Positions 1 through 14,457 are shown, counted from the first letter of the stretch. The stretch is 64,000 nt of DNA from Stutzerimonas kunmingensis (GCF_021432085.1 NZ_CP090366.1:1-64000), one strand, 5' to 3'. Numbers and translations are program-made. The notes: generated from the sequence alone by a model not told the origin.

Positions 1-1446
1 GTGTCGGTGGAACTTTGGCAGCAGTGTGTTGAGCTTTTGCGCGATGAACTGCCTGCTCAGCAATTCAACACATGGATTCGTCCACTACAGGTGGAAGGCG
101 ATGGTGATGAGCTGCGCGTCTATGCGCCCAATCGCTTCGTGCTCGACTGGGTCAACGAAAAGTACCTTTCCCGATTGTTGGAACTGCTGTCGGAGCGTTC
201 AAGCGGAATCGCACCGGCGCTTTCTCTCCTTATAGGCAGTAAACGGACGTCATCCGCCGCTCTTCCTTCGGCTGCTGCTGCACGTGCTCAGCCACAGCCA
301 ATGGCAGTAAGCGCTCCTGCGCCGGCCATGCAGGCGCCACGCTTCGAGCCGTTGTCGGCTGACACCAGTGAACCCGAGCAGCCGCGTGTCGAGCGTACCG
401 TGCAGGTCGAGGGTGGGCTCAAGCACACCAGCTACCTGAACCGGACCTTTACCTTCGAAAATTTCGTCGAGGGCAAATCCAACCAGTTGGCGCGAGCCGC
501 TGCCTGGCAGGTTGCCGACAATCCCAAGCATGGCTACAACCCGCTTTTTCTGTACGGCGGTGTTGGCCTGGGTAAGACTCACCTGATGCATGCAGTGGGT
601 AATCACCTGCTGAAGAAGAACCCCAACGCCAAAGTGGTTTACCTGCACTCCGAGCGCTTCGTGGCCGATATGGTCAAGGCACTGCAGCTCAATGCCATCA
701 ACGAGTTCAAGCGCTTCTATCGCTCGGTCGATGCACTACTGATCGACGATATCCAATTCTTCGCCAAAAAAGAGCGTTCGCAAGAAGAGTTCTTTCACAC
801 CTTCAACGCGCTGCTCGAAGGTGGCCAGCAGGTCATCCTCACCAGTGACCGCTATCCCAAGGAAATCGACGGCCTTGAGGAACGTCTGAAATCGCGTTTT
901 GGCTGGGGGCTGACCGTTGCCGTCGAGCCGCCCGAGCTTGAGACTCGTGTAGCGATCCTGATGAAGAAGGCGGACCAGGCGAAGGTGGACCTGCCCCACG
1001 ACGCGGCTTTCTTCATTGCCCAGCGGATCCGTTCGAACGTCCGTGAACTCGAAGGAGCGCTGAAGCGGGTCATCGCCCATGCTCACTTCATGGGGCGCGA
1101 TATCACGATTGAACTGATTCGCGAATCGCTGAAGGACTTGCTGGCGTTGCAGGATAAACTGGTCAGCGTCGACAATATCCAGCGCACCGTGGCCGAATAC
1201 TACAAGATCAAGATCTCCGACTTGCTGTCGAAGCGGCGATCGCGATCGGTCGCCCGACCGCGGCAGGTGGCCATGGCCCTGTCCAAGGAGCTGACCAACC
1301 ACAGCCTCCCTGAGATTGGCGACGCGTTCGGTGGGCGGGATCACACCACGGTTCTGCATGCTTGCCGTAAAATCGCCGAACTACGGGAAACTGACGCGGA
1401 TATACGTGAAGATTACAAGAATTTGCTGCGAACTTTGACAACCTGA
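1..1446 (+). CDS. dnaA: chromosomal replication initiator DnaA
   Basis: Initiator ATPase that binds DnaA boxes at oriC, opens the duplex and loads the replicative helicase. The 481-residue protein shows an N-terminal helicase-interaction domain, a proline- and alanine-rich linker at about 80-130, an AAA+ core with Walker A GGVGLGKT at 186-193 and Walker B LLIDD ending at 250, and the C-terminal DNA-binding signature GGRDHTT at 444-450. It starts with GTG at the first base of the window, so its promoter and oriC are not visible. dnaN follows after 33 bp. Identity is certain. Confidence 0.99.
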   Translation: MSVELWQQCVELLRDELPAQQFNTWIRPLQVEGDGDELRVYAPNRFVLDWVNEKYLSRLLELLSERSSGIAPALSLLIGSKRTSSAALPSAAAARAQPQPMAVSAPAPAMQAPRFEPLSADTSEPEQPRVERTVQVEGGLKHTSYLNRTFTFENFVEGKSNQLARAAAWQVADNPKHGYNPLFLYGGVGLGKTHLMHAVGNHLLKKNPNAKVVYLHSERFVADMVKALQLNAINEFKRFYRSVDALLIDDIQFFAKKERSQEEFFHTFNALLEGGQQVILTSDRYPKEIDGLEERLKSRFGWGLTVAVEPPELETRVAILMKKADQAKVDLPHDAAFFIAQRIRSNVRELEGALKRVIAHAHFMGRDITIELIRESLKDLLALQDKLVSVDNIQRTVAEYYKIKISDLLSKRRSRSVARPRQVAMALSKELTNHSLPEIGDAFGGRDHTTVLHACRKIAELRETDADIREDYKNLLRTLTT

Positions 1447-1479
1447 GTGCGACCTAATCTATAGGCAAGGGACCAGACC

Positions 1480-2583
1480 ATGCATTTCTCCATTCAGCGC
1501 GAAGCCCTGTTGAAACCCCTGCAGCTGGTTGCTGGCGTCGTTGAGCGCCGTCAGACCTTGCCGGTGCTGTCCAACGTACTGCTTGTGGTGCAAGGACAGC
1601 AATTGTCGCTGACCGGTACCGATCTCGAAGTCGAACTGGTCGGCCGTGTTGCCCTTGAAGAGGCCGCCGAGCCAGGCGAGATCACCGTTCCGGCGCGCAA
1701 ACTCATGGACATTTGCAAGAGCCTGCCGAGCGATGCGCTGATCAATATCCGTCTCGATGATCAGAAGGTTGTTATCAAGTCCGGGCGCAGCCGCTTTACC
1801 CTTTCAACTTTGCCGGCCAATGACTTCCCTACGGTTGAAGAAGGTCCAGGTTCGCTTTCCTTCACCGTCGAACAGGGCAAGCTGCGCAAGCTGATCGAGC
1901 GCAGCAGCTTTGCCATGGCGCAGCAGGACGTTCGCTACTACCTCAACGGTATGCTCATCGAAGTTTCAAGCGGAATGCTGCGCGCCGTAGCGACGGACGG
2001 CCACCGCCTGGCGATGTGCTCGATGCAGGCGGGGATCGAGCAACCCGATCGGCATCAGGTCATCGTGCCGCGTAAGGGTATCCTCGAGCTCGCGCGGCTG
2101 CTCAACGATCAGGACGCCGAGGTCAGCATCGTTCTGGGCCAGCACCATATTCGCGCCACCACTGGCGAGTTCACCTTCACCTCCAAGCTGGTGGACGGCA
2201 AGTTCCCGGACTATGAGCGCGTGCTGCCGCGTGGTGGTGACAAGCTAGTGGTGGGAGATCGTCAGTTGCTGCGTGAAGCGTTCAGTCGCACGGCGATTCT
2301 CTCCAACGAAAAGTACCGCGGCATTCGTCTGCAGCTGGAAAGTGGGCTGTTGAAGATTCAGGCGAACAACCCCGAACAGGAAGAAGCTGAGGAAGAGGTT
2401 GCGGTCGACTACAACGGCAGTTCGTTGGAGATCGGTTTCAACGTCAGCTATCTGCTCGATGTGCTGGGCGTGATGACCACCGAACAGGTGCGTCTGATTC
2501 TGTCTGACGCGAACAGCAGTGCTCTGGTTCAGGAATTCGATAACGATGATTCCGCATATGTCGTGATGCCGATGCGTCTGTAA
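1480..2583 (+). CDS. dnaN: DNA polymerase III beta sliding clamp
   Basis: Processivity clamp that encircles DNA and tethers DNA polymerase III and repair polymerases. The 367-residue length and the three repeated clamp folds fit the family (start MHFSIQREALLKPL, C-terminal MPMRL clamp terminus). AGGGA lies a few bases ahead of the ATG. It sits in the conserved dnaA-dnaN-recF-gyrB order, 33 bp after dnaA and 9 bp before recF, so translation is probably coupled along one operon. Confidence 0.99.
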   Translation: MHFSIQREALLKPLQLVAGVVERRQTLPVLSNVLLVVQGQQLSLTGTDLEVELVGRVALEEAAEPGEITVPARKLMDICKSLPSDALINIRLDDQKVVIKSGRSRFTLSTLPANDFPTVEEGPGSLSFTVEQGKLRKLIERSSFAMAQQDVRYYLNGMLIEVSSGMLRAVATDGHRLAMCSMQAGIEQPDRHQVIVPRKGILELARLLNDQDAEVSIVLGQHHIRATTGEFTFTSKLVDGKFPDYERVLPRGGDKLVVGDRQLLREAFSRTAILSNEKYRGIRLQLESGLLKIQANNPEQEEAEEEVAVDYNGSSLEIGFNVSYLLDVLGVMTTEQVRLILSDANSSALVQEFDNDDSAYVVMPMRL

Positions 2584-2592
2584 ACCAGCTTC

Positions 2593-6116
<3,524 letters not shown>

Positions 6117-6161
6117 TTCGATTCGCTCGCCGCCGTTCCAGACCAAGGCAACAAAACACAA

Positions 6162-6192
6162 CCCCGACTCACAAGGTCGGGGTTTTTGTTTT
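6162..6192 (+). terminator. rho-independent terminator after gyrB
   Basis: Stem CCCCGAC / GTCGGGG with a 7-base loop, followed by a T-rich run (TTTTTGTTTTT), 45 bp after the gyrB stop. Confidence 0.9.
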
Positions 6193-6331
6193 TAGGGATA
6201 GGTTGTCTAAATCGAACTGACTGTTTTAATCAATTTCGAAATAGACCCCTTCCGGCGTAAGGTTGCTTCATTCGAGATTCATCACCTTACCGAGCCCTCC
6301 GGGCCACCATAGTTCACGAGGACAGTTGCCA

Positions 6332-7894
6332 ATGTTGGACACCAATCTCAAGACTCAGTTGAAAGCCTACCTGGAGAAGGTCACCCAGCCCTTCGAGATC
6401 GTCGCGTCCCTCGATGACGGCGAGAAATCCCGGGAAATGCTGAGCCTGCTGCAGGACATCGTCGAGCTCAGCGACAAGATCACCCTCAAGACCGATGGCA
6501 ACGATGCGCGCAAGCCGTCGTTCTCGCTCAACCGCATCGGCGGCAACATCAGCCTGCGTTTTGCCGGCATCCCTATGGGTCACGAATTCACCTCGCTGGT
6601 CCTGGCCCTGCTGCAGGTCGGCGGTCATCCGTCGAAGACTGCACCGGAAGTGATCGAGCAGATCAGGGCGCTGGATGGCGACTACAGCTTCGAAACCTAC
6701 TTCTCGCTGTCCTGCCAGAACTGCCCGGACGTGGTCCAGGCGCTGAACCTGATGGCGGTGCTCAACCCGAACATCAAGCACGTCGCCATCGACGGCGCAC
6801 TGTTCCAAGACGAAGTCGAAGCCCGTCAGATCATGTCGGTGCCGAGCATCTACCTCAACGGCGAGCTGTTCACCCAGGGTCGCATGAGTGAGGAAGAGAT
6901 CCTCGCCAAGCTCGATACCGGCTCCAGCGCCCGTGACGCCGAGAAGCTCAAGGCCAAGGACGCCTTCGACGTGCTGGTGGTCGGCGGTGGCCCGGCCGGC
7001 GCCGCAGCGGCGATCTACGCGGCGCGCAAGGGCATCCGCACCGGTGTCGCCGCCGAGCGCTTCGGCGGTCAGGTGCTCGACACCATGGCCATCGAGAACT
7101 TCATCTCGGTGAAGGAAACCGAAGGCCCGAAACTGGCCCGCGCGCTGGAAGAGCATGTGCGCGAGTACGAGGTCGACATCATGAACCTGCAGCGCGCCAG
7201 CCAGTTGATCCCGGCCGGCGACGACGGCCTGCACCGCGTGCAGTTCGAGAACGGCGGCGAGCTCAAGGCCAAGACCCTGATCCTCGCCACCGGCGCGCGC
7301 TGGCGCGAAATGAACGTGCCCGGCGAGCAGGAATACCGCGGCCGTGGCGTCGCCTATTGCCCGCACTGCGACGGCCCGCTGTTCAAGGGCAAGCGCGTGG
7401 CGGTGATTGGCGGCGGCAACTCTGGTGTCGAAGCGGCCATCGACCTGGCCGGTATCGTCGCTCATGTGACCCTGCTCGAGTTTGGCGAAGAACTGCGTGC
7501 CGATGCCGTGCTGCAGCGCAAGCTCAACAGCCTGCCCAACGTCCGCGTGCTGAAGATGGCGCAGACCACCGAGGTCAAGGGCGACGGCCAGAAGGTCACC
7601 GGCCTGGTCTACAAGGACCGCAGCAGCGAAGAAATGCACAGCGTCGAGCTGGAAGGCATCTTCGTGCAGATCGGCCTGCTGCCCAACAGCGAATGGCTCA
7701 AGGGCACCCTGGAGCTGTCACGCTTCGGCGAGATCATCGTCGACGCCAAGGGCCAGACCAGCATCCCCGGCGTGTTCGCCGCCGGCGACGTGACCACGGT
7801 GCCGTACAAGCAGATCGTGATCGCCGTCGGTGAAGGCGCCAAGGCCTCGCTGAGCGCCTTCGATCACCTGATCCGGTCGTCGGCGCCGGCCTGA
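6332..7894 (+). CDS. ahpF: alkyl hydroperoxide reductase subunit F
   Basis: FAD- and NADH-dependent reductase that recycles the peroxiredoxin AhpC. The 520-residue protein has the two-part N-terminal thioredoxin-like domain with CQNC at 128-131, a Rossmann FAD motif [10 protein letters not shown] near 217, the second redox pair CPHC at 343-346, a NADH-binding [10 protein letters not shown] and C-terminal [10 protein letters not shown] chose the internal ATG at 6332, preceded by GAGGA, over an in-frame upstream start at 6263 because the family begins MLDxxLKxQL. No ahpC lies beside it, so its partner must be encoded elsewhere. Confidence 0.97.
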   Translation: MLDTNLKTQLKAYLEKVTQPFEIVASLDDGEKSREMLSLLQDIVELSDKITLKTDGNDARKPSFSLNRIGGNISLRFAGIPMGHEFTSLVLALLQVGGHPSKTAPEVIEQIRALDGDYSFETYFSLSCQNCPDVVQALNLMAVLNPNIKHVAIDGALFQDEVEARQIMSVPSIYLNGELFTQGRMSEEEILAKLDTGSSARDAEKLKAKDAFDVLVVGGGPAGAAAAIYAARKGIRTGVAAERFGGQVLDTMAIENFISVKETEGPKLARALEEHVREYEVDIMNLQRASQLIPAGDDGLHRVQFENGGELKAKTLILATGARWREMNVPGEQEYRGRGVAYCPHCDGPLFKGKRVAVIGGGNSGVEAAIDLAGIVAHVTLLEFGEELRADAVLQRKLNSLPNVRVLKMAQTTEVKGDGQKVTGLVYKDRSSEEMHSVELEGIFVQIGLLPNSEWLKGTLELSRFGEIIVDAKGQTSIPGVFAAGDVTTVPYKQIVIAVGEGAKASLSAFDHLIRSSAPA

Positions 7895-7909
7895 ATCGAA
7901 GCGCAATAA

Positions 7910-7945
7910 AGAAGGGGAGCAGCCGCGAGGTTGCTCCCCTTTTTC
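7910..7945. terminator. bidirectional terminator between ahpF and dosC-like gene
   Basis: Stem AGGGGAGCA / TGCTCCCCT with a short loop, flanked by TTTTT on the + side and an A-rich stretch on the other. It lies between two convergent genes and can serve both. Confidence 0.85.
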
Positions 7946-7960
7946 ATTGCGTGCCGTTTG

Positions 7961-9340
7961 CTAGGCGAGCGCCGGACTGTGAAGCACGCAGCGATTGCGC
8001 CCTTCGTGTTTTGCCTGATACAGCGCCTGATCGGCTTGTTGCAGCAGACGTTCGTAATCCGGATGGCCGTCATGCACTGCCATACCGATGCTGACGGTGA
8101 CCTGCAGAACTGCTCCATTGGATAGACGGAACTGCTCACGGGCGATGCGCTCGCGCAACTTCTCTGCCGCGGCAAACGCCTTGTTGGCATCTATGTCCAC
8201 TAGTACCAGCAGGAACTCTTCGCCGCCCAGGCGGAACGCATAGTCGCCACCGCGGGTGTTGCTGGCCAGCAGCGCACCGACCTGCTGCAGAATCTGGTCA
8301 CCGCCGTCATGGCCATGGGTGTCGTTGATGCGCTTGAAGTGGTCGACATCGATGGCGAGCACGCCGAAGGTGTTGTTCGACTGGCGCGCGTAAAGCACTT
8401 CCTTGGCCATCACCACCGGCAGGAACTTGCGGTTGAGTAGCCGCGTCAGCACGTCTCGGCCGGCCTCCAGGTCGTTGGCCTGTTCGAACAGGCTGTCGAG
8501 CAAAAACTTGATCGAGCGGGTCTGTTCGCGGATCTGATGCAGCTTGCCCAGCCGCGCACTGGCGTCCTGCAGCCCGCCAATGGCTTTGAGCTCCTGATCG
8601 ATGCGCTCGATATAGTCGAGGATACTGGCGCTTTCCGGTGAACCCTGGAACGCGTGGGAGGCCTTGTGGCGGAACCACAGGCCGAACTCGGAACCCGCCA
8701 GTTGCGGCAGCGCGCCGGTCAGGTTGCCGATCGCCAGGTCGAACATCAGCTGATTCTCCCAATCAAGCAGTGCCGCGCGCTGTCGCTCTTTTTCGACGCC
8801 GATGTTCTGCGAGACGGAGAACAGCCGATAGGCCTCCTCGGCGCGGGAGTTGCGATCGTGAGACTGGGAATAGGCGAAGCAGATGATCTCCACCGCCAAG
8901 TCGATCAGGTCGGAACCCATGCTGGCCGCTTTGCGTCGCACTGGCTCGGCGAGATCTCGCTGTTCCAGCAACTGGCGCAGGCGGCCCTTGAGCGAGCGGG
9001 AGCCGCGCAGCACCAGGCTGACCGGAATCTCGATGCGGGCGTGGATGTCGCCGACCTTTCGCTGCAGGTCGATGACGGCGTCGAGGTCGCTATGGGCCGT
9101 CGACGAACATACCGTAACGATCCACTTCTGCATCGATTTGCCGAGGCGGTTCTTCACCTGATCGTGGGACAGGAAGCTGGCCGAATGGGGATCGGCAAGC
9201 ATCTGGGAATAGAAATGCTCGGCCAGCTCGGCGCTCTTTTCTTCGGCAACGGCCTGCAGTGCGATAGCCGCTTCGGTAGGATAGCCGTCCAGCAGGCGCA
9301 GCCATTCTGCGACCAGCTGGTGGTTGGGTATTTGCTGCAT
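7961..9340 (-). CDS. dosC: globin-coupled diguanylate cyclase (DosC-like)
   Basis: Predicted heme-based oxygen sensor that makes cyclic di-GMP from GTP. The 459-residue protein resembles E. coli DosC along its length. The N-terminal globin domain has the likely distal Tyr44 (EHFYSQML) and proximal heme ligand His100 (DIHARIEIP). A middle domain holds FGLWFRHK at 219-226. The C-terminal GGDEF domain has the active-site motif GGEEF at 372-376 and an intact RxxD inhibitory site (RGGD, 363-366). The start ATG at 9340 was chosen because the sequence upstream overlaps plsC and has no family similarity. The heme ligands are assigned by alignment from memory, not tested. Confidence 0.88.
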   Translation of the reverse strand: MQQIPNHQLVAEWLRLLDGYPTEAAIALQAVAEEKSAELAEHFYSQMLADPHSASFLSHDQVKNRLGKSMQKWIVTVCSSTAHSDLDAVIDLQRKVGDIHARIEIPVSLVLRGSRSLKGRLRQLLEQRDLAEPVRRKAASMGSDLIDLAVEIICFAYSQSHDRNSRAEEAYRLFSVSQNIGVEKERQRAALLDWENQLMFDLAIGNLTGALPQLAGSEFGLWFRHKASHAFQGSPESASILDYIERIDQELKAIGGLQDASARLGKLHQIREQTRSIKFLLDSLFEQANDLEAGRDVLTRLLNRKFLPVVMAKEVLYARQSNNTFGVLAIDVDHFKRINDTHGHDGGDQILQQVGALLASNTRGGDYAFRLGGEEFLLVLVDIDANKAFAAAEKLRERIAREQFRLSNGAVLQVTVSIGMAVHDGHPDYERLLQQADQALYQAKHEGRNRCVLHSPALA

Positions 9341-9393
9341 AGAGGGACTCGTGAAGCTGAGGCGCGCGTCCCTGCCCTGCCTCAGCGTAGTGA

Positions 9394-10143
9394 TCAGAGG
9401 GTCGGGCGACCCTGAGCTTCGAGCTGGCTGACTTGCGCGTTGATCCAATCTTCGGCGCGTTGATTGAGCTCGGCGATGGCCCGCGGGCTCTCGCTGTCGG
9501 CGAACATGGCTGGGCCGATCACCACCTGGATAGTGCCGGGACGCTTGCCCCAACCGGCCTTCGGCCAGAACATGCCGGCGTTGTGCGCGATGGGCAGCAC
9601 TGGCAGACCGGCGTTGACTGCCAGGGCCGCGCCGCTGCGGGAGAACTTGCCCTGCTCACCCACTGGTACGCGGGTGCCTTCCGGGAATATCAGCACCCAG
9701 GCGCCCTGCTCCAGACGCTCGTGACCCTGCTTGGCGACCTGGCGCAGCGCCGCCTTGGGGTTGTCGCGATCAATGGCGATCGGCTTGAGCAGCATGATCG
9801 CCCAGCCGAAGAACGGCACGCGCAACAACTCACGCTTGAGCACCTGAGTCAGCGGCTCGAAATAGGCCGAGAGAAAGAAGGTTTCCCAGGTGCTCTGGTG
9901 CTTGGCCAGGATCACGCAGGGACGCGCCGGCACATTTTCCGCGCCATGCACCTCGTAGCGCAGGCCAACCAGCGTCTTGCCCAACCACACGGCGCAGCGA
10001 CACCAGTTCTGTACCACGAAGCGATAGCGCGCGCGGAACGCCATGAACGGGGCGAACACCAGACTCACCAGGCACCAGGCGAACGCGGTGAACGCCAGCA
10101 TGAAGTAGAACAGGGCGATACGAACGGGTAACAGGAGGCTCAT
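9394..10143 (-). CDS. plsC: 1-acyl-sn-glycerol-3-phosphate acyltransferase
   Basis: Membrane acyltransferase that converts lysophosphatidic acid to phosphatidic acid. The 249-residue protein starts with a hydrophobic segment (residues 5-35), then the acyltransferase motif HQSTWE (H82, E87; a Glu variant of HX4D) and FPEGTR at 153-158. The start overlaps the gmhB stop by 4 bp, so it belongs to the glyQ-glyS-gmhB-plsC operon on the minus strand, the same order as in P. aeruginosa, where the gene is also called lptA. Confidence 0.95.
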   Translation of the reverse strand: MSLLLPVRIALFYFMLAFTAFAWCLVSLVFAPFMAFRARYRFVVQNWCRCAVWLGKTLVGLRYEVHGAENVPARPCVILAKHQSTWETFFLSAYFEPLTQVLKRELLRVPFFGWAIMLLKPIAIDRDNPKAALRQVAKQGHERLEQGAWVLIFPEGTRVPVGEQGKFSRSGAALAVNAGLPVLPIAHNAGMFWPKAGWGKRPGTIQVVIGPAMFADSESPRAIAELNQRAEDWINAQVSQLEAQGRPTL

Positions 10144-10682
10144 CGAGAACTCTCGAGTAGATGATCGACAACAGCGGCAAGGTCATCGAAGACCTGAGTG
10201 CCCGGCGGCAGAGCACCCTCCAGGGTGCGCAGACCTTTGCCGGTCCTGACCAGATAAGGCACGCCGCCGAGCAGCATGCCGGCGTGTAGATCGCGGTGAC
10301 TGTCGCCTACCACCGGTACACCCTTCAGGTCCGCCAGGCCGAAATGCTCGGCGATGCTGCGGAACATTCCAGGCTTCGGCTTGCGGCAGTTGCAGCCGTC
10401 GTCCGGGCCGTGTGGGCAGTGCACGATCAGGTCGATGCGCCCGCCCTGCTCCATCACCAGCTGCTGCATCTTGAAATGCATGTCGCCGAGGGTGCTCAGA
10501 TCGAACTTGCCGCGCGCGACACCGGACTGGTTGGTGGCAACCGCCACCGTCCAGCCGGCTTTGCACAGCCGCGCGATGGCTTCCAGCGACCCGGGAATGG
10601 GGATCCACTCCTCCATCGACTTCACGTACTTGTCGGAGTCCTCGTTGATTACCCCATCGCGGTCCAGCACGATCAGCTTCAC
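10140..10682 (-). CDS. gmhB: D-glycero-beta-D-manno-heptose 1,7-bisphosphate 7-phosphatase
   Basis: HAD-family phosphatase in ADP-heptose synthesis for the LPS inner core. It shows the HAD nucleophile motif DRDGVIN, ATNQSGVARG, the zinc-binding CPHGPDDGCNCRKPKPG segment and VVGDSHRDLHAG. I prefer the GTG at 10682, 4 bp after the glyS stop, because the family begins MKLIxLDRDG. A TTG at 10718 with AGAGGA ahead of it is a real alternative and would add 12 residues and overlap glyS. It overlaps plsC by 4 bp. Confidence 0.93.
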   Translation of the reverse strand: MKLIVLDRDGVINEDSDKYVKSMEEWIPIPGSLEAIARLCKAGWTVAVATNQSGVARGKFDLSTLGDMHFKMQQLVMEQGGRIDLIVHCPHGPDDGCNCRKPKPGMFRSIAEHFGLADLKGVPVVGDSHRDLHAGMLLGGVPYLVRTGKGLRTLEGALPPGTQVFDDLAAVVDHLLESSR

Positions 10683-10686
10683 GGGC

Positions 10687-12741
10687 TTAGCCAAGTGCGG
10701 AAATATCGGCAACGCCAAGGAACAGTCCTCTCAGCCGGGCCAGCAAGGCATAACGGTTGGCACGTACCGAAGCGTCTTCGGCATTTACCAGCACCGCCTC
10801 GAAGAAGGCATCCACCGGGCCACGCAGGTGCGCCAAACGCTCCAGCGCTTCGCGGTACTGACGCGCGGCGGCCAACGGTTGTACCGCCTGCTCGGCCTGC
10901 TGAATCGCCGAGTACAGCGAGAACTCGGTGGCGTTGTCGAACCAGCGTGGCTCTACCGCTTCCGGCAGCTTCGCATCGAACTTGCTCAGCAGGTTGGAGA
11001 CGCGCTTGTTGGCGGCAGCCAGGGACGCCGCTTCCGGCAATGTGCGGAACGCCTGCACGGCCTGCACGCGCTGGTCGAAGTCCAGCGCCGAACCAGGCTG
11101 CACGGCACGCACCGAGAGGTAGGCAGCGACGTCGACGCCTTCGTCCTCGTAGCGCGCACGCAGGCGATCGAAGATGAACTCCAGGACCTGATCGGCGAGG
11201 CCGGCCGACTTGACCTGCGTACCGAACTGGCCGATGGCGAAGTTCACTGCCTCGACCAGATTCAGGTCCAGCTGCTTCTCGATGAGGATGCGCAGCACGC
11301 CAAGGGCGGCGCGGCGCAGGGCGTAGGGATCCTTGGAGCCGGTCGGCAGCATGCCGATGCCGAAGATCCCGACCAGGGTGTCGAGCTTGTCCGCGACCGC
11401 CACAGCAGCACCGGTGAGTGTGCTCGGCAGCTCGCCGCCGGCACCGCGCGGCATGTACTGCTCGTTCAGCGCCAGCGCCACATCTTCCGGCTCGCCGTCG
11501 TTGAGCGCGTAGTAGTAACCGGCAACGCCCTGCATTTCCGGAAACTCGCCAACCATCTCGGTGGCCAGGTCGCACTTACAGAGCAGGCCGGCGCGCGCGG
11601 CGCGCTGCTTGTCGCCGCCGGTACGCTCGGCGATCAGCCCGGCCAGGCGCGAGACGCGCTCGGCCTTGTCGTACACGGTGCCGAGCTGGGCCTGGAATAC
11701 CACGTTTTTCAGGCGTTCGTTGAAGCTGTCGAGCTTCTGCTTCTTGTCCTGCTTGAAGAAGAACTCGGCGTCGGTCAGGCGCGGGCGTACGACTTTCTCG
11801 TTGCCGGAAACGATCTGCGCCGGGTCCTTCGATTCGATGTTCGCCACGGTGATGAAGCGCGGCAGCAGCCTGCCGTTGGCGTCCAGCAGGCAGAAGTACT
11901 TCTGGTTGTCCTGCATGGTGGTGATCAGCGCTTCCTGCGGCACTTCGAGGAAGCGTTCCTCGAACGAGCAGACCAGCGGCACCGGCCACTCGACCAGCGC
12001 GGTCACTTCATCGAGCAGCGCCGGCGGCACGATGGCCGTACCGTTCTGCTCGGCAGCCAGCTGCTCGACGCGCTTGGCGATCAGCTCGCGGCGCTCGACG
12101 AAGTCGGCGATCACATGGGCGCCACGCAGGTCTTCCAGATAGCTGGAAGGCTTGGAAATATGCACCTGGCCCGGGCTGTGGAAGCGGTGGCCGCGGGATT
12201 CGCGTCCGGCGCGCTGGGCGAGGATCTCGCAATCGATGACCTGCTCGCCGAAGAGCATCACCAGCCACTGGGTCGGACGGACGAACTCTTCCTTGCGTGC
12301 GGCCCAGCGCATGCGCTTAGGGATCGGCAGATCGTTCAGCGAGGTCGCGACGATACCCGGCAGCAGTTCGGCAGCCGGTTGGCCCTCGATGGTACGGCTG
12401 AACTTGAGCTTCGGCCCGCTGCGATCGATCTCGGCGAGGTCGACGCCACACTTGCGGGCAAAGCCCAGGGCAGCCTGGGTCGGCTCACCGTCGGCGTCGA
12501 AGGCGGCCTGCATCGGGGGGCCGTCGAGGTTGATGCTGCGATCAGGCTGCTGAGTCGCCAGCTGCTCGACCAGCACCGCCAGGCGGCGCGGCGCGGCGTA
12601 GGCCTGGGCTTTCACGAAGTCCAGGCCGGCGTCCTTCAGGCCCTTCTCGATACCGGCGCAGAAAGCTTCGGCCAGCTTGGCGAGCGCCTTCGGTGGCAGT
12701 TCTTCGGTACCCAGTTCGACGAGGAAATCCAGTGCACTCAT
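10687..12741 (-). CDS. glyS: glycyl-tRNA synthetase beta subunit
   Basis: Beta subunit of the alpha2-beta2 glycyl-tRNA synthetase; it carries tRNA recognition. The 684-residue length and the opening [15 protein letters not shown] are diagnostic, and an HD-like region and a C-terminal DALR-type anticodon-binding domain follow. The ATG overlaps the glyQ stop by 4 bp, giving translational coupling that would keep the two subunits equal. A long open frame on the opposite strand is a GC-driven shadow. Confidence 0.98.
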   Translation of the reverse strand: MSALDFLVELGTEELPPKALAKLAEAFCAGIEKGLKDAGLDFVKAQAYAAPRRLAVLVEQLATQQPDRSINLDGPPMQAAFDADGEPTQAALGFARKCGVDLAEIDRSGPKLKFSRTIEGQPAAELLPGIVATSLNDLPIPKRMRWAARKEEFVRPTQWLVMLFGEQVIDCEILAQRAGRESRGHRFHSPGQVHISKPSSYLEDLRGAHVIADFVERRELIAKRVEQLAAEQNGTAIVPPALLDEVTALVEWPVPLVCSFEERFLEVPQEALITTMQDNQKYFCLLDANGRLLPRFITVANIESKDPAQIVSGNEKVVRPRLTDAEFFFKQDKKQKLDSFNERLKNVVFQAQLGTVYDKAERVSRLAGLIAERTGGDKQRAARAGLLCKCDLATEMVGEFPEMQGVAGYYYALNDGEPEDVALALNEQYMPRGAGGELPSTLTGAAVAVADKLDTLVGIFGIGMLPTGSKDPYALRRAALGVLRILIEKQLDLNLVEAVNFAIGQFGTQVKSAGLADQVLEFIFDRLRARYEDEGVDVAAYLSVRAVQPGSALDFDQRVQAVQAFRTLPEAASLAAANKRVSNLLSKFDAKLPEAVEPRWFDNATEFSLYSAIQQAEQAVQPLAAARQYREALERLAHLRGPVDAFFEAVLVNAEDASVRANRYALLARLRGLFLGVADISALG

Positions 12742-13685
12742 TCTGCAGCCTCCAGCTTGGCCAGCACTTCGTCACGCAGTTCGGGGGTGGCCATGGGGAA
12801 GCCGAGTTTGGCCCGGGCCAGCAGGTAGCTCTGGGCGATCGAGCGGGCCAGGCTGCGCACGCGCAGGATGTATTGCTGGCGCGCGGTGACCGAAATGGCA
12901 CGGCGGGCATCGAGCAGGTTGAAGGTGTGCGACGCCTTGACCACCATTTCGTAGGCCGGCAGCGGCAGCTCGGCAGCCATCAGACGGTTGGCCTCGCTCT
13001 CGTAGAAATCGAAGAGTTCGAACAGCTTCGGCACATTGGCGTGCTCGAAGTTGTAGGTCGACTGCTCCACCTCGTTCTGGTGGAACACATCGCCGTAGGT
13101 CACGGTGCCGAACGGGCCATCAGCCCAGATCAGGTCGTAGACCGAGTCGACGCCCTGCAGGTACATGGCCAGGCGCTCGAGACCGTAGGTGATCTCGCCG
13201 GTGACCGGGTAGCACTCCACGCCGCCGACCTGCTGGAAGTAGGTGAACTGGGTGACTTCCATGCCGTTGAGCCAGACTTCCCAGCCCAGACCCCAGGCGC
13301 CCAGGGTTGGCGATTCCCAGTTGTCCTCGACGAAGCGTACGTCGTGCACCGAGGTGTCGACGCCGATGCGGCGCAGCGACTCCAGGTACAGGTCCTGGAT
13401 GTTGTCCGGGTTGGGCTTGAGCACCACCTGGAACTGGTAGTAGTGCTGCAGGCGGTTGGGGTTCTCGCCATAGCGGCCATCGGCCGGGCGGCGCGAAGGC
13501 TGAACATAGGCGGCGTTCCAGGTCTCGGGACCGATGGCGCGCAGGAAGGTGGCGGTGTGGAATGTACCGGCGCCCATTTCCATGTCATAGGGCTGCAGGA
13601 CCACGCAACCCTGCTCGGCCCAGTAGCTTTGCAGGGCGAGGATCAGGTCTTGGAAGGTGCGCACGGCAGGCGTAGTCTGGCTCAA
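12738..13685 (-). CDS. glyQ: glycyl-tRNA synthetase alpha subunit
   Basis: Catalytic alpha subunit that forms glycyl-adenylate and, with GlyS, charges tRNA-Gly. At 315 residues it contains [30 protein letters not shown] and [20 protein letters not shown] class II motifs. The start is TTG at 13685, read as [14 protein letters not shown]; it has AGGTGAAAT just ahead, and the family begins MSQxTxxxxFQ. The open frame extends further upstream but into the tag promoter region. It is first in the glyQ-glyS-gmhB-plsC operon. Confidence 0.97.
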   Translation of the reverse strand: MSQTTPAVRTFQDLILALQSYWAEQGCVVLQPYDMEMGAGTFHTATFLRAIGPETWNAAYVQPSRRPADGRYGENPNRLQHYYQFQVVLKPNPDNIQDLYLESLRRIGVDTSVHDVRFVEDNWESPTLGAWGLGWEVWLNGMEVTQFTYFQQVGGVECYPVTGEITYGLERLAMYLQGVDSVYDLIWADGPFGTVTYGDVFHQNEVEQSTYNFEHANVPKLFELFDFYESEANRLMAAELPLPAYEMVVKASHTFNLLDARRAISVTARQQYILRVRSLARSIAQSYLLARAKLGFPMATPELRDEVLAKLEAAE

Positions 13686-13792
13686 AATTTCACCTGTGCT
13701 GGGCTTCGACAGAAAGCCTCGAAGTATACCCCCCGCATGGTCGCGCTTGCGATGGTTTCGGCCATCGGACGAGGCCTGCGCAAGGAGATCAC

Positions 13793-14365
13793 ATGCCACG
13801 TTGCACCTGGTGCGGCACGGACCCGCTGTACATCGACTACCACGATCGCGAATGGGGCGTACCGGCCCGCGATCCGCAGGTACTGTTCGAATTCCTCTTG
13901 CTCGAAGCCTTTCAGGCCGGGCTCTCCTGGATCACCGTGTTGCGCAAGCGCGAGCGCTACCGGCAGGTACTGTTCGGTTTCGATGCCGAACGCCTGGCGC
14001 GCATGACCGATGCCGAGATCGACGAGCGCATGCAGAACCCCGGCATCATCCGCAACCGTCTCAAGCTCAAGGCGGCGCGGCAGAATGCCCGCGCCTGGTT
14101 GCAGCTGGAGGATCCGGTGGGTTTCGTCTGGTCGTTCGTCGGCGGCGAGCCGAAGATCAACCGCTTCGAGCGCATCGATCAGGTGCCGGCGGTCTCCCCC
14201 GAGGCCGAGGCGATGAGCCGCGCGCTGAAGAAGGCCGGCTTCAGCTTCGTCGGCCCGACCATCTGCTACGCCTACATGCAGGCCTGCGGCATGGTCATGG
14301 ACCACCTGACCGATTGCGAGCGCCACGCCGAGCTGGCCGGGATGCTTGAAACACTGCACGCCTGA
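13793..14365 (+). CDS. tag: DNA-3-methyladenine glycosylase I
   Basis: Base-excision repair glycosylase removing 3-methyladenine. The 190-residue protein has the family's N-terminal zinc-ligand region CxWCG ([13 protein letters not shown]), YHDREWG, the helix [13 protein letters not shown] and the [20 protein letters not shown] zone with the C-terminal zinc ligands. It is divergent from glyQ across a 107-bp gap that must hold both promoters, and lies upstream of lpxL as in other pseudomonads. Confidence 0.97.
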   Translation: MPRCTWCGTDPLYIDYHDREWGVPARDPQVLFEFLLLEAFQAGLSWITVLRKRERYRQVLFGFDAERLARMTDAEIDERMQNPGIIRNRLKLKAARQNARAWLQLEDPVGFVWSFVGGEPKINRFERIDQVPAVSPEAEAMSRALKKAGFSFVGPTICYAYMQACGMVMDHLTDCERHAELAGMLETLHA

Positions 14366-14457
14366 GCTGCCAGGACGTGTGTCGTTGCCGCCGCTGCGCC
14401 TGAAAGCCGGCGACGGTTGCAGGTAGACTAGGCAACCTGAAAATTTCGGAGTGCGGT

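Noticed and set aside
1447..1479. Possible origin elements between dnaA and dnaN
   Set aside because: Only 33 bp with no DnaA box or AT-rich unwinding region; oriC should lie upstream of dnaA, outside the window.
6196..6250. ATAG-type sequence ahead of ahpF as an OxyR site
   Set aside because: ATAGGTTGTCTAAAT matches only the first half of the OxyR consensus and the second half-site is not present, so I do not call it.
7961..9553. 530-residue version of the diguanylate cyclase
   Set aside because: The first 71 residues overlap plsC in another frame and look like shadow sequence; the ATG at 9340 starts the globin domain properly.
10354..12828. 824-codon open frame on the + strand opposite glyS
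   Set aside because: It lies wholly antisense to glyS and the ends of gmhB and glyQ, has no family motifs, and is explained by the codon bias of a GC-rich gene.
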